Source of the DNA: Verrucomicrobiota bacterium | Lineage (GTDB): Bacteria; Verrucomicrobiota; Verrucomicrobiia; Chthoniobacterales; UBA10450 | Length of the DNA stretch: 35,889 nucleotides | Assembly (NCBI GenBank): GCA_003218375.1 | Contig: QHNH01000017.1 | Coordinates: 1 to 35,889 of the forward strand | Direction of reading: 5' to 3' | Shown here: positions 1 to 7,589 of the stretch, in pieces | Position numbering within the stretch: the stretch's first letter is position 1 | How the letters are laid out: each line of letters opens with the position of its first letter | Program-made: the position numbers and the translations under genes | Notes under the pieces: generated by a model | Seen by the model: only the letters and a program-made list of their open reading frames with translations | Databases searched by the model: none | What the model was told of the DNA's origin: nothing

Positions 1-2
1 AG

Positions 3-1178
3 ACCTTCAGCATCGAGTTATTCCAGCGTCTGATTCTTCACCGGGTGCTGGAGCTTGGCTGGACAACGGAGCGATTCGGAGAATTCGACGACCGAGTCTT
101 TTCAGCCGGCCGCGAATCTCGCAAACCAGAACGCGTTGGGAAGAAATACCAGTGGATCGCCTACGACGAGTTTCACGCCCGGATCAGCGACAATTTTGGC
201 GTTGCTGAAACTGATATGCCGGTTATGCCAGATCGTGACTGGGAACAAGGCTTGTGGCCTCTCGAATTCCGAGACCTTGATCCGTCCCTGTTGCTCAAGG
301 GAACTCCGAGAGATGGTTGGGGTGTCAATCACTTCAATTGGTGGACTCCCTGTCGTTACGACGCTTGGACATCACAAGCCACGCCGTCGCAGTGGCTGCA
401 ATCCCCCGCTGATTTACCTCCACCAACTGACTTCTTTGATTTAGCGGAGCCTGATGGTGGCAAACGCTGGCTCATGCTGGAGGGATACTCGCATTGGCGT
501 CAAAAAGAAGCCGTCGCATTTGAAGGCAGGGAAGCCGACAAGCAAGAACTTCATTACATCATTCGCTCGTATCTCACGCGGCGCGAACACCTGCCTGCAA
601 TAATGGCATGGGGTCGCGAACAGAATTGGATCAACGATCGATTACCTCAGCCGGATGGTCGGTATCGGCAGCATCTTCATGAGCATCATTGGAGCGCACA
701 CTTTGATAGCCAGCTTGAAGACGAGTGGATTTCGGGACTCTGGCGTTCTACTGACCTGCCTCACCCAATGGTCGAAACAACGGGTGAATACGTGTGTGAG
801 TATAACACCTATGACTGCTCTTTGGACTCAACAGTAATCATTTCGCTTCCTTCCCGTTGGTTGGCGGAAAAGATGAGTTTGAAAATGGTGGGGCGGCGCG
901 GCGACTTTGTGGATGGTGCTGGTAATCTCATTGCCTTCGATCCCTCGACTAGGGAAAGCGGCCATGGTGCGTTAGTTGTCCGAAAGGATGCCTTGCGTGA
1001 GCTCTTAGATCGAGAGGGGTTGGCCTTGTTTTGGACTTTGCTGGGAGAGAAGAACATCTACCCGCCGGAGATGATTAGTAGCTGGCTTGGCCGCTTGACG
1101 ATTCTCGGGGTTTACTCGTGGGACGGTGAAGTGATAGCCGGCGATTTTCGCACTGAATTCCAACAGGGTCGCCGTTGA
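3..1178 (+). CDS. C-terminal part of a large protein, possibly a defence-type ATPase (5' end outside window)
   Basis: The frame is open to the left edge, so this is only the 3' part of a gene; the GTG at 45 is probably internal. No Walker motifs or other catalytic signature lie in the visible 391 codons. The start has the pattern L-GWT-ERFG-FD followed by KPERVGKKYQWIAYDEF and RDLDPSLLLK. From memory this resembles the conserved C-terminal region of very large ATP-binding (STAND-like) proteins proposed to act in phage defence; I could not check it. The protein is rich in Trp and has no signal peptide or membrane segment in view. Downstream is a long repeat-filled gap. The reading frame is certain; the family assignment is weak. 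Confidence 0.7.
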   Translation, partial: TFSIELFQRLILHRVLELGWTTERFGEFDDRVFSAGRESRKPERVGKKYQWIAYDEFHARISDNFGVAETDMPVMPDRDWEQGLWPLEFRDLDPSLLLKGTPRDGWGVNHFNWWTPCRYDAWTSQATPSQWLQSPADLPPPTDFFDLAEPDGGKRWLMLEGYSHWRQKEAVAFEGREADKQELHYIIRSYLTRREHLPAIMAWGREQNWINDRLPQPDGRYRQHLHEHHWSAHFDSQLEDEWISGLWRSTDLPHPMVETTGEYVCEYNTYDCSLDSTVIISLPSRWLAEKMSLKMVGRRGDFVDGAGNLIAFDPSTRESGHGALVVRKDALRELLDREGLALFWTLLGEKNIYPPEMISSWLGRLTILGVYSWDGEVIAGDFRTEFQQGRR

Positions 1179-1319
1179 GTAAGGGCGCAAGGGGTCTGTG
1201 AATCTCGGCGGTGGCGGCGCCCCGCGCGCCAGCAAATCCCCGTTTCAGAGCCAAATTCCAGAAGGCAGAAAGCGTCAGTCTTGTTGAATCTCGGCAAAAG
1301 TGAGAACCCAAAGCCGAAA

Positions 1320-1343
1320 TTCTGAAAAGCTGAAACGCTGAAA
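1320..1343. repeat. CTGAAA-rich short interspersed motif, copy 1
   Basis: Short motif of the form TTCTGAAAAGCTGAAACGCTG followed by AAA. It occurs at three intergenic sites in the window, with small variations and in the same orientation. Function unknown. Confidence 0.55.
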
Positions 1344-1574
1344 CCGGGCGGCCTTTTTCGGCTGGATCCGTCCAGCGTCGGCTAGAGAAACCTTTGTTAA
1401 CTTCGTTTTCTCCTGTTGACCTGTTCCGGAGTAAAAACAGAAGGCAGCGAAGGAAGCAAAGATGGCAACGGAGTTGCGAAGAGAATTGTTGCTCCTAAAC
1501 GGAGTTTGGGAACGAGGAGATCGTGGATTGACTGTTCGCGCGGGGTGGGGACACCAAACTTTCATGGGCGCTGT

Positions 1575-1601
1575 CTGCGGGTGGGGACACCCGCCACTAC
1601 A
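1575..1601. repeat. Half copy of the GCGGGTG palindromic repeat
   Basis: This is the right arm only (GCGGGTG-GGGA-CACCCGC followed by ACTACA) of the repeat found complete at three nearby sites. A degenerate GGGGTGGGGACACC lies about 30 bp to the left, so this may be an eroded full copy. Confidence 0.6.
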
Positions 1602-1698
1602 CCTAAGCTTTCATCCTGCGTTCCTGATTAATCCTCTTTTCAACACGCAATCGTTCCTGGTCTCATGGTTTCCAGATCTTATTATCCGCAGATGGGGA

Positions 1699-1763
1699 TT
1701 GTAGGGCGACCGCACCGGTTGCCGAATCCAACGCCGACGGCAGGCGGTGCGCCTGCCCTACAA
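1699..1763. repeat. TTGTAGGGC palindromic repeat, copy 1
   Basis: A 65-bp element that begins TTGTAGGGC and ends GCCCTACAA-like (CTGCCCTACAA), so its ends are inverted repeats. It contains an inner perfect hairpin CAGGCG-GTG-CGCCTG. Three copies are in the window. Here and near 3.6 kb it is followed, after about 22 bp, by the GCGGGTG repeat, forming one composite unit. Confidence 0.75.
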
Positions 1764-1785
1764 ACAAAACGGCGGGGCGACCAGG

Positions 1786-1871
1786 TGTAGAGGCGGGTGT
1801 CTCACCCGCAGATGTTTTAGTTTTGCGAATTGGGTGCTGATTTTCTGCGGGTGGGGGCACCCGCCGCTACA
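1786..1871. repeat. TGTAG/GCGGGTG palindromic repeat, copy 1
   Basis: An 86-bp element bounded by TGTAG and CTACA. Each arm is itself a hairpin (GCGGGTG-TCT-CACCCGC on the left, GCGGGTG-GGGG-CACCCGC on the right). A conserved T-rich spacer (GATGTTTTAGTTTTGCGAAT) lies between them. This design is MITE- or REP-like. No RAYT-type transposase is visible in the window. Confidence 0.75.
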
Positions 1872-1934
1872 TCGCCGCGTCCACGCGCTATGCCTTACAG
1901 GATCGCGAGTGGTTGGAGGGACATGAATAGCCAG

Positions 1935-2498
1935 CTACTCGCTCTTCTTCACGCTTTGCAGGATGGCTTGCAGCTCCGCAGCCCGGGCCTTCATCGGCGC
2001 GGCGTCTCCGGCTTGGACCAGAATCACCGGTAGTGTCGCCTTCACGTAGCCCACATCCTGAACGGCCGCACCGCCATCAATGGTGTCGGACTGGTGCACA
2101 TACTCCAACTCATTCACCGTGTCGGTTTGTTCCGGCCCCGGTTTGAAATCTTTGGCTTTCTTTTTCACTGCGTCGCGCATCGCGGTGATTCTCGTTTGAA
2201 GGTCTTCCTGCTCCGTGGTGATGAAACCGAAGGCCGCGCCATCCTTGCTCATCACGCGGTAAATCGGACCGACCGGACCGGCCATCTCTTCAAGCTTCCA
2301 GTCCTTGGGGACCAGGAATTGGATTCCAGCAGCCTCAATTTTCTGGGTCGCATTCTCGGTTGCGATGCCGGGCTTGGCCGCGGCTGTTGATTCGGTGGTT
2401 GTCTTCTTCGTGGCAAGCGATCCACCAAGGCCCTGGGCCTGACCGTTCATCGCGGCCGCTATCATAAGTATTACTGCAATCTTGTGGGTTTTCGTCAT
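1935..2498 (-). CDS. Exported protein of unknown function
   Basis: 187 residues. An N-terminal signal peptide (MTKTHKIAVILMIAAAMNGQAQ) is followed by a low-complexity Thr/Ala/Lys linker to about residue 50. A single small globular domain follows, with the pattern GIQFLVPKDWKLEEM then YRVMSKDGAAFGF. The shape (amphipathic strand, PKDW, then short strands) is like small periplasmic DcrB/PsbP-type alpha-beta domains, but no family can be named firmly. It is transcribed away from the HAD phosphatase gene upstream and separated from it by a palindromic repeat, so it is probably expressed from its own promoter. No cysteine lipobox was seen. Confidence 0.75.
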   Translation of the reverse strand: MTKTHKIAVILMIAAAMNGQAQGLGGSLATKKTTTESTAAAKPGIATENATQKIEAAGIQFLVPKDWKLEEMAGPVGPIYRVMSKDGAAFGFITTEQEDLQTRITAMRDAVKKKAKDFKPGPEQTDTVNELEYVHQSDTIDGGAAVQDVGYVKATLPVILVQAGDAAPMKARAAELQAILQSVKKSE

Positions 2499-2581
2499 GG
2501 TCAGCGGTGTAGAGCAAAAACGGGACCTTTTTGCGAAGATGTTGTAATTTCTTGTTTGCGCGGCGCTGTTGCGACGGAACG

Positions 2582-2666
2582 TGTAGGGCGGGTGTCCGAC
2601 CCGCAGATGTTTTAGTTTTGCGAATCGTGTCCTGGTTTTCTGCGGGTGGGGATACCCGCCGCTACA
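2582..2666. repeat. TGTAG/GCGGGTG palindromic repeat, copy 2
   Basis: Full copy with both hairpin arms and the T-rich spacer. The left arm has GTCCGACCCGC instead of GTCTCACCCGC. It fills most of the gap between the HAD phosphatase start side of the cluster and the exported protein gene. Confidence 0.75.
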
Positions 2667-2688
2667 TCATGCGTCTGACACAAACGCC

Positions 2689-3546
2689 CTACAAATTTGA
2701 GCCAAGAATGAAGTGCTCGATCGCGCTCGCGAATCCTTCTTCTTCGGATGAGGTGGTGACGTGGGTCGCAGCGCGTTTTACTTCCTCGCTGCTTTGGCCC
2801 ATGGCGATGCTGCGGAAGGATTTTTCGAACATGGAGATGTCGTTAGGCATATCGCCAAGGGTAGCAACTTCGCTGGGATCGATCTTGAGCATCTTCCCCA
2901 GCGCGATGACGACGGCGCCTTTGTTGGCCTCGGGATGGGTGACATCGACGTAGTAAGGTTGGGAGCGCGCGGCGAAAACGGCGGGCGGTTGATGATCGCG
3001 ATGCGGGGTAGTCTTTTTGCAAAGAACATTGGTCGAAAATTGGCGGACGATGTCGGCTTCGCAGCGCGCTACCGCGTCCAGATCGTCGCTGATCCCGACG
3101 ACCTTTACGACTTCGTCCATCTTATCGGAAAAATCGGGAACGACGGTAGGTGGGAATTTCACGGTCCATTCTTCGCGGTCGACATGCGGTCCGTGGCGTT
3201 CGCGCACGAACCAATCGTTGCCGCGATAGATCCAGGAGTCGAGCTGGTGCGCCGCGATGATCGCGAGAACGGGTTCGACGGCGTCTCGGGCCAGGACGCG
3301 CTGTTCGATCAACGAAAGGTCCGGCCGGACAAACTGCCCGCCGTTGAAGGCAGCGAGCGGAGTCGTTAGGCCGAGCGGTTCGACGAACATTTGCATTCCG
3401 CGCGGCGGGCGGCCGCTCGTGATGGCGAAGGCGATGCCGGCGCGAGCCAAAGCCTGCACGCTCGCGATGGCTCGCGGGGTCAGCACCTTCTCGTGAGTAA
3501 CCAGCGTGCCGTCGACATCGGCCAGGACGAGCTTGATCGGAGTCAT
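2689..3546 (-). CDS. Cof-type HAD-superfamily phosphatase
   Basis: 285 residues, the usual length for Cof/YidA-type (class IIB) HAD phosphatases. Motif I is DVDGT at residues 10-14 (nucleophile D10, acid/base D12). Motif II is TSGRP at 43-47. The motif III lysine is probably K209 in PEANKG. Motif IV is GDMPND at 231-236, which binds Mg2+. The large C2 cap lies between motifs II and III. These enzymes dephosphorylate sugar phosphates, nucleotides or pyridoxal phosphate in the cytosol; the substrate cannot be read from sequence. It is flanked by palindromic repeats on both sides, which argues against tight operon linkage. Confidence 0.93.
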   Translation of the reverse strand: MTPIKLVLADVDGTLVTHEKVLTPRAIASVQALARAGIAFAITSGRPPRGMQMFVEPLGLTTPLAAFNGGQFVRPDLSLIEQRVLARDAVEPVLAIIAAHQLDSWIYRGNDWFVRERHGPHVDREEWTVKFPPTVVPDFSDKMDEVVKVVGISDDLDAVARCEADIVRQFSTNVLCKKTTPHRDHQPPAVFAARSQPYYVDVTHPEANKGAVVIALGKMLKIDPSEVATLGDMPNDISMFEKSFRSIAMGQSSEEVKRAATHVTTSSEEEGFASAIEHFILGSNL

Positions 3547-3599
3547 TTTTTCAATCTACGGCAAGGATTGGACGAAATGCTAGAGTGCCAAGCAACCAA

Positions 3600-3664
3600 T
3601 TGTAGGGTGACCGCTCCGGTTGCCGAATCCAACAACGATGGCAGGCGGTGCGCCTGCCCTACAA
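3600..3664. repeat. TTGTAGGGC palindromic repeat, copy 2
   Basis: Close copy of the element near 1.7 kb, including GTTGCCGAATCCAAC and the CAGGCG-GTG-CGCCTG hairpin. The left end reads TTGTAGGGTGACC, so one arm base differs. It is part of a composite with the GCGGGTG repeat that follows. Confidence 0.75.
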
Positions 3665-3685
3665 ACAAAGCGGCTGGCGATCAGG

Positions 3686-3770
3686 TGTAGAGGCGGGTGT
3701 CTCACCCACAGATGTTTAGTTTTGCGAATCGTCTTCTGATTTTCTGCGGGTGGGGACACCCGCCTCTACA
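3686..3770. repeat. TGTAG/GCGGGTG palindromic repeat, copy 3
   Basis: Full copy. The left hairpin is slightly degraded (CACCCACAG), the right hairpin is perfect, and the T-rich spacer is conserved. It lies between the end of the antiporter gene and the start of the HAD gene. Confidence 0.75.
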
Positions 3771-3777
3771 CCTAGCG

Positions 3778-5352
3778 TCACGTTGCTCGCCGTTGGAGGC
3801 GGGCTTCGGCGAGGTCGATGTCGTGCTGGATGTGGCGGAGGACTTCGTCGCTGATCGATCCTTCGTTGCGGAGAGCTATGACCGTTTCACGTTCGGTTTC
3901 CAACGCTTCGCGAGCGAGTTCTTCGAAGTCGCGTGAGTATAAGCGGTGAAGGCCGCCGCCCTGCGATGGTTCCTTGCTCAGTTGCCGGATGCGATCGGCG
4001 TATTCGGAGCGAAGACGCTCGACGCTCTGGGCCCGGGCGCGATTCGATGAGCCCATGTCTTCGACGCGCGCCAGAGCCGCTTCGTTCGCTTTCAAGCGCG
4101 CCAGTCTTTCTTCTTTCTCGGTAACGTGGTCGTCCACAATGCTCAGCCAGCCGACCAGAGGCTTAAGGGTGAGTCCCTGAAGGACGAGCGTTCCGAAGAT
4201 GACGCAGAACGTGAGGAGGAGGATGAGATCGCGGCCGGGAAACGGTGCGCCATCAGCCAGGACAAAAGGAATAGCGAGCGCGCCGGCCAGCGAATCGGCG
4301 CCGCGCATTCCGGTCCAGGCGATCAAGGCTGTCTGTTGCCAGGGCGCCGGATTTCTCCGGCGAAATGCCGGGCTGAAGAGACGAGGCAAGTAGGTGGCAA
4401 CGAATAGCCAGACAAAACGAACGAGGATGATCGCTAACAGAATCAGCAGCGCCAATTTCACGATGGCGACCGTCGATCCTGGAGGAAGGGCGTGGATCAC
4501 CTGCGGTAGTTGCAGGCCGATCAGCATGAAAAGGATTCCGTTCAAAATGAACGTGACCATTTGCCAAACCGGCACGGCTTGGAGCCGCATTCGGCCACTC
4601 AGGACACGCGGGGCGCGCCAGCCGTAATAAATTCCGGCAATCACTACCGCCAGAATGCCGGAGACGTGCAACTTTTCCCCGCTGAAGTAGGCGACGTAAG
4701 GAGTTAGGAGCGAGAACATGGTTTGGACCGGCGGATCGTCGAGGCGTTTCTGCACCTGGGTCGCGAGCCAGCCGGTGGCGAGACCTACAGCAATGCCGCC
4801 CGCGGCGACGAAAAGAAACTGCGCGCTCGCCTGACCCAGGGAGAAAGTCCCGGTCAGCACGGCGGCCACCGCGAAACGGAACGAGATGAATGACGTGGCG
4901 TCGTTCACCAGGCTTTCGCCTTCGAGGATGACGATGATTTTGCGCGGCACTCTGAGATCTTTGGTGACGGCGAGCGCCGCGACGGCATCGGGCGGCGAGA
5001 TGAGAGCGCCGAATACGAACCCCACCGCCAAAGGTAATCCGGTGAGGAGATGCAAAGCGTAGGCGGCGGCGGTCATCGTGAGCAGGACGAGAAAAATGGC
5101 GAGCGGAAGAATCGAACGAAGGTTGGCGCGGAAATCTCGCCAGGAGGTGTAAACCGCCGCGGGATAAAGGAGAGGCGGGAGAAACAGATTGAAGACGAGC
5201 TGGGGATCGAGGTGGACTACGGGAAGCCCGGGCACCAGAGCGAGCAAACCGCCGGCAACGGTGAGGAGGATCGGATAAGGGACGTCGATTTTCCGCGCGA
5301 CGATCGCGAGGAGCGCGACAGTCACGAGGCAAATCAGGATTAGTTCGACCAT
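3778..5352 (-). CDS. CPA1-family Na+/H+ antiporter
   Basis: 524 residues from the ATG at 5352. I chose this start because the membrane domain begins at once (MVELILICLV). A longer frame would read through the CTGAAA repeat and into the divergent gene. About 12 hydrophobic segments span residues 2-420. The ion-binding motifs of the NhaP/YjcE type are present: ISPPDAV at 118-124 and EGESLVNDATS at 144-154, and later GMRGADSLA. A charged C-terminal tail of about 100 residues is predicted to be cytoplasmic and helical, as in long CPA1 members. It should exchange Na+ or K+ for H+ in pH and salt homeostasis. The 88-bp gap to the divergent DUF2911 gene should hold both promoters. Confidence 0.93.
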   Translation of the reverse strand: MVELILICLVTVALLAIVARKIDVPYPILLTVAGGLLALVPGLPVVHLDPQLVFNLFLPPLLYPAAVYTSWRDFRANLRSILPLAIFLVLLTMTAAAYALHLLTGLPLAVGFVFGALISPPDAVAALAVTKDLRVPRKIIVILEGESLVNDATSFISFRFAVAAVLTGTFSLGQASAQFLFVAAGGIAVGLATGWLATQVQKRLDDPPVQTMFSLLTPYVAYFSGEKLHVSGILAVVIAGIYYGWRAPRVLSGRMRLQAVPVWQMVTFILNGILFMLIGLQLPQVIHALPPGSTVAIVKLALLILLAIILVRFVWLFVATYLPRLFSPAFRRRNPAPWQQTALIAWTGMRGADSLAGALAIPFVLADGAPFPGRDLILLLTFCVIFGTLVLQGLTLKPLVGWLSIVDDHVTEKEERLARLKANEAALARVEDMGSSNRARAQSVERLRSEYADRIRQLSKEPSQGGGLHRLYSRDFEELAREALETERETVIALRNEGSISDEVLRHIQHDIDLAEARLQRRAT

Positions 5353-5371
5353 CGTTAAAGCAAAAGCTGAA

Positions 5372-5395
5372 TTCTGAAAAACTGAAACGCTGAAA
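5372..5395. repeat. CTGAAA-rich short interspersed motif, copy 2
   Basis: TTCTGAAAAACTGAAACGCTG followed by AAA lies in the 88-bp divergent promoter region between the antiporter and DUF2911 genes, so it falls in the antiporter leader. Confidence 0.5.
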
Positions 5396-5440
5396 AAAGG
5401 TAAACTAGACGCCATCGGGGGACGCGGCGAGTCTTGCGTC

Positions 5441-5977
5441 ATGAAATCAATTCGATCGATTCTTTTTGTTGTTACTGCTCTCGCCCTGACGTCGCCGCTT
5501 TTCGCCCAGGATAAGAAACCGCGGGTGAGTCCGCATGAGACGGTGAACGCGAGCGTCGGTGACGCGAAGATCACGATCGTTTACGGGCGGCCTTATACGA
5601 AGGACCCGAAGAGCGGGGAGAAGCGCAAGATCTGGGGCGGGCTGGTGCCGTACGGAAAGGTTTGGCGGTTGGGGGCGGATGAAGCGACGATCCTGACGAC
5701 GGACAAAGACATTTCGATCGGCGGGACGCCGATCAAGGCGGGAAGTTATTCGTTGTATCTGCTGCCGTCGGAGAGTGGCGCGAAGTTGATCGTGAACAAG
5801 CAGACGGGGCAATGGGGAACGAAGTACGATGAGAGCCAGGACCTGGTTCGAATCGATTTGAAGAAGCAGGCGGCGGATAAGCCGGTGGATCAATTCACGA
5901 TCGCTATCGACAACGGCATTCTAAAGCTGATGTGGGAAGACACGCAGTATTCGGCGGAGATAAAGGCAAAAAGCTGA
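5441..5977 (+). CDS. Exported DUF2911 family protein
   Basis: 178 residues. The signal peptide ends near LTSPLFAQ (about residue 23). The rest is a DUF2911 domain: SPHETV, ITIVYGRPYTK, IWGGLVPYGKVWRLGADEAT, then LIVNKQTGQWG and a C-terminal strand. The family is common in Bacteroidota, Acidobacteriota and Verrucomicrobiota, is predicted to be periplasmic, and has no established activity. The stop codon lies inside the CTGAAA-type repeat that follows, so the last residues may derive from the repeat. It starts a plus-strand run of small genes. Confidence 0.9.
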   Translation: MKSIRSILFVVTALALTSPLFAQDKKPRVSPHETVNASVGDAKITIVYGRPYTKDPKSGEKRKIWGGLVPYGKVWRLGADEATILTTDKDISIGGTPIKAGSYSLYLLPSESGAKLIVNKQTGQWGTKYDESQDLVRIDLKKQAADKPVDQFTIAIDNGILKLMWEDTQYSAEIKAKS

Positions 5978-6004
5978 AACGCTGAGATCCTGAAAAGCTG
6001 AAAG
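5971..6004. repeat. CTGAAA-rich short interspersed motif, copy 3
   Basis: AGCTGAAACGCTGAGATCC followed by TGAAAAGCTGAAAG. It overlaps the stop codon of the DUF2911 gene, which is read from the first TGA of the motif. Confidence 0.5.
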
Positions 6005-6013
6005 TCCGCGAGA

Positions 6014-6077
6014 TTGTAGGGCGACCGCTCCGGTTGCCTCACCAAATAATCCGGCAGGCGATGCGCCTGCCCTACAA
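6014..6077. repeat. TTGTAGGGC palindromic repeat, copy 3
   Basis: Same ends (TTGTAGGGC and GCCCTACAA-like) and inner hairpin as the other two copies (here CAGGCG-ATG-CGCCTG), with a different centre. Unlike the others it is not followed by the GCGGGTG repeat. Confidence 0.72.
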
Positions 6078-6173
6078 TCAAGACCCTTCCCAGCCTCCTG
6101 GCTTCCTCCATTCCTGGCTTCCTGATTCACTCCCTTCGGCTTGCGCGCTGATTCCCTGCGCGCACTGTGTGCC

Positions 6174-6644
6174 ATGCAAAGGATTACTCCAATGTTGTGG
6201 TTTGACGGCCAGGCGGAAGAGGCGGCGAAGTTTTACGTCTCGGTGTTCAAGAATTCGAAGATCAAAACGATCACGCATTACGGGGACGAGCCGCCGGGAA
6301 GGAAGGGACAGGTGATGACGGTGGATTTCGTCCTGGACGGGCAGGACTTCACGGCGTTGAACGGCGGGCCGCAGTTCAAGTTCACGGAAGCGGTCTCGTT
6401 CGTGATCAACTGCGACACCCAGGAGGAAGTCGATTATTACTGGGAGAAACTGACGGCGGATGGCGGCGAAGAAGTGCAATGCGGCTGGCTCGCGGACAAA
6501 TACGGGCTCTCCTGGCAGGTGGTGCCGACGAAGTTCTTCGATGAATGGGTCAAAGATCCGGCCGGATTGGAGCGCGTGATGCACGAGGTGATGCAGATGA
6601 AGAAGCTGGATCTGGCGAAGCTGAAGAAGGCGTTCGAAGGATAA
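6174..6644 (+). CDS. PhnB-like VOC superfamily protein
   Basis: 156 residues from the ATG at 6174; the upstream TTG at 6141 is less likely because the domain starts right after MQRITPMLWFDGQAEEAAKF. The PhnB/'3-demethylubiquinone-9 3-methyltransferase-like' branch of the VOC fold is shown by FYVSVFKNSKI, then DGQDFTALNGGP, the CDTQEEVDYYWEKL helix, and CGWLADKYGLSWQVVP. This family forms small cytosolic dimers. Members are often misnamed as methyltransferases, and the substrate is not known. No strong ribosome binding site precedes the start. Confidence 0.88.
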   Translation: MQRITPMLWFDGQAEEAAKFYVSVFKNSKIKTITHYGDEPPGRKGQVMTVDFVLDGQDFTALNGGPQFKFTEAVSFVINCDTQEEVDYYWEKLTADGGEEVQCGWLADKYGLSWQVVPTKFFDEWVKDPAGLERVMHEVMQMKKLDLAKLKKAFEG

Positions 6645-6676
6645 TTGCAGATTGTAGATTGCAGACTTCAGATTGA
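6644..6676. repeat. Imperfect ATTGCAGATTGTAG tandem in a gene spacer
   Basis: The 32-bp spacer between the VOC and DUF1684 genes is made of about four imperfect copies of an ATTGCAG / ATTGTAG / TTCAGATTG unit that runs up to the next start codon. Confidence 0.45.
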
Positions 6677-7558
6677 ATGAAGAAGAGATTCATATTTCTC
6701 GCGATCGCTCTTGGCGCGCTGAGCTCTGGGCAAGCGCAAACGAATTACGCGAAAGAGGTAGAGAAGTGGCGGAGTGAACGTGAGGCTAACCTGAAGAAGG
6801 AGACGGGGTGGCTGACGGTGGCGGGATTGTCTTGGTTGAAGGAGGGGATCAATACGGTCGGCGCGGGCGAGAAGTTTGATGTTCGACTGACGGACAACTT
6901 CAAGCAGGGGAAGTTCGGCGAGATCGAGTTCAAGGAGGGCAAGGCGGTATTGAAGGTGGAGAGAGGCGTGGACGCTCAAATCGATGGGAAGAGTGTTTCG
7001 GCACCGGTTGAACTGATGTCGGATGAGAAGGGGAAGCCGACGGAGATTCGGACGGGGACTCAGACCTTTTACCTGATCAAGCGGGAGGAACGGTTTGGGA
7101 TCCGGCTAAAGGACAGTAACAGCGAGGCGAGACGGAACTTCAAAGGACTGCATTGGTTTCCGGTTGATGAGAGTTACAAAATAACGGCGCAGCTCGAAGC
7201 GTTTCCCGAGCCGAAGGAGATCGCAGTGCCGAATGTCCTGGGTGGTAATTTCAAAATGAAGAGCCCAGGTGTCCTGAAGTTTTCCCTCAAGGGAAAAGAG
7301 TATTCGCTGCAGCCGGTCGATGAAGGAGAGGGAACGTTGTTCATCATCTTTCGCGACAAATCGAGCGAGAGCGAGACTTACAAATCAGGAAGATTTCTCT
7401 ACGCGGAGAAGCCGGTGAACGGGGAAACCGTTCTTGATTTCAACAAGGCTGAGAATCCGCCGTGCGCGTTCACTCCCTATGCGACCTGCCCGTTGCCGCC
7501 GCCTGGAAATAGCATCGAAATGGAGATCAAGGCGGGGGAGAAGAGGTATGGTCATTGA
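6677..7558 (+). CDS. Exported DUF1684 family protein
   Basis: 293 residues. A short signal peptide (MKKRFIFLAIALGALSSGQAQ) is followed by the DUF1684 domain. It has WRSEREANLKKETGWLTVAG near the start, then WFPVDESYKI in the middle. The family-typical C-terminal motif NPPCAFTPYATCPLPPPGN contains two cysteines. The strictly conserved Cys/Pro motif suggests a binding or catalytic role, but no activity is established. It lies between the VOC and DUF1232 genes with short, repeat-like spacers and may be co-transcribed with both. Confidence 0.92.
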   Translation: MKKRFIFLAIALGALSSGQAQTNYAKEVEKWRSEREANLKKETGWLTVAGLSWLKEGINTVGAGEKFDVRLTDNFKQGKFGEIEFKEGKAVLKVERGVDAQIDGKSVSAPVELMSDEKGKPTEIRTGTQTFYLIKREERFGIRLKDSNSEARRNFKGLHWFPVDESYKITAQLEAFPEPKEIAVPNVLGGNFKMKSPGVLKFSLKGKEYSLQPVDEGEGTLFIIFRDKSSESETYKSGRFLYAEKPVNGETVLDFNKAENPPCAFTPYATCPLPPPGNSIEMEIKAGEKRYGH

Positions 7559-7562
7559 AGAA

Positions 7563-7583
7563 ATGACGAATGACGAATGACGA
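7563..7583. repeat. Heptamer tandem ATGACGA x3
   Basis: Three perfect copies of ATGACGA lie in the 31-bp spacer just before the DUF1232 gene. They contain ATG triplets but no sustained reading frame. Confidence 0.6.
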
Positions 7584-7589
7584 GAACAG

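Larger units (their letters stand above)
1179..1934. other. 756-bp intergenic region filled with repeats
   Basis: No convincing gene is seen. The region holds one CTGAAA-type motif, a half copy and a full copy of the TGTAG/GCGGGTG palindrome, and one full copy of the TTGTAGGGC palindrome. A stretch around 1440-1530 (GAAGGCAGCGAAGGAAGC, then GGAGTTTGGGAACGAGGAG) also looks like repetitive intergenic filler, but I see no second copy here. The flanking genes converge, so transcription terminators would be expected here. The palindromes could fold into hairpins, but none is followed by a clear T-run. Confidence 0.6.

Noticed and set aside
4253-5332. 359-codon minus-strand frame inside the antiporter gene
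   Set aside because: It is an Arg-rich shadow of the antiporter in another frame, with no domain.
5353-5574. N-terminal extension of the antiporter to 5574
   Set aside because: It would translate the CTGAAA repeat and overlap the divergent DUF2911 gene; the membrane domain starts at the ATG at 5352.
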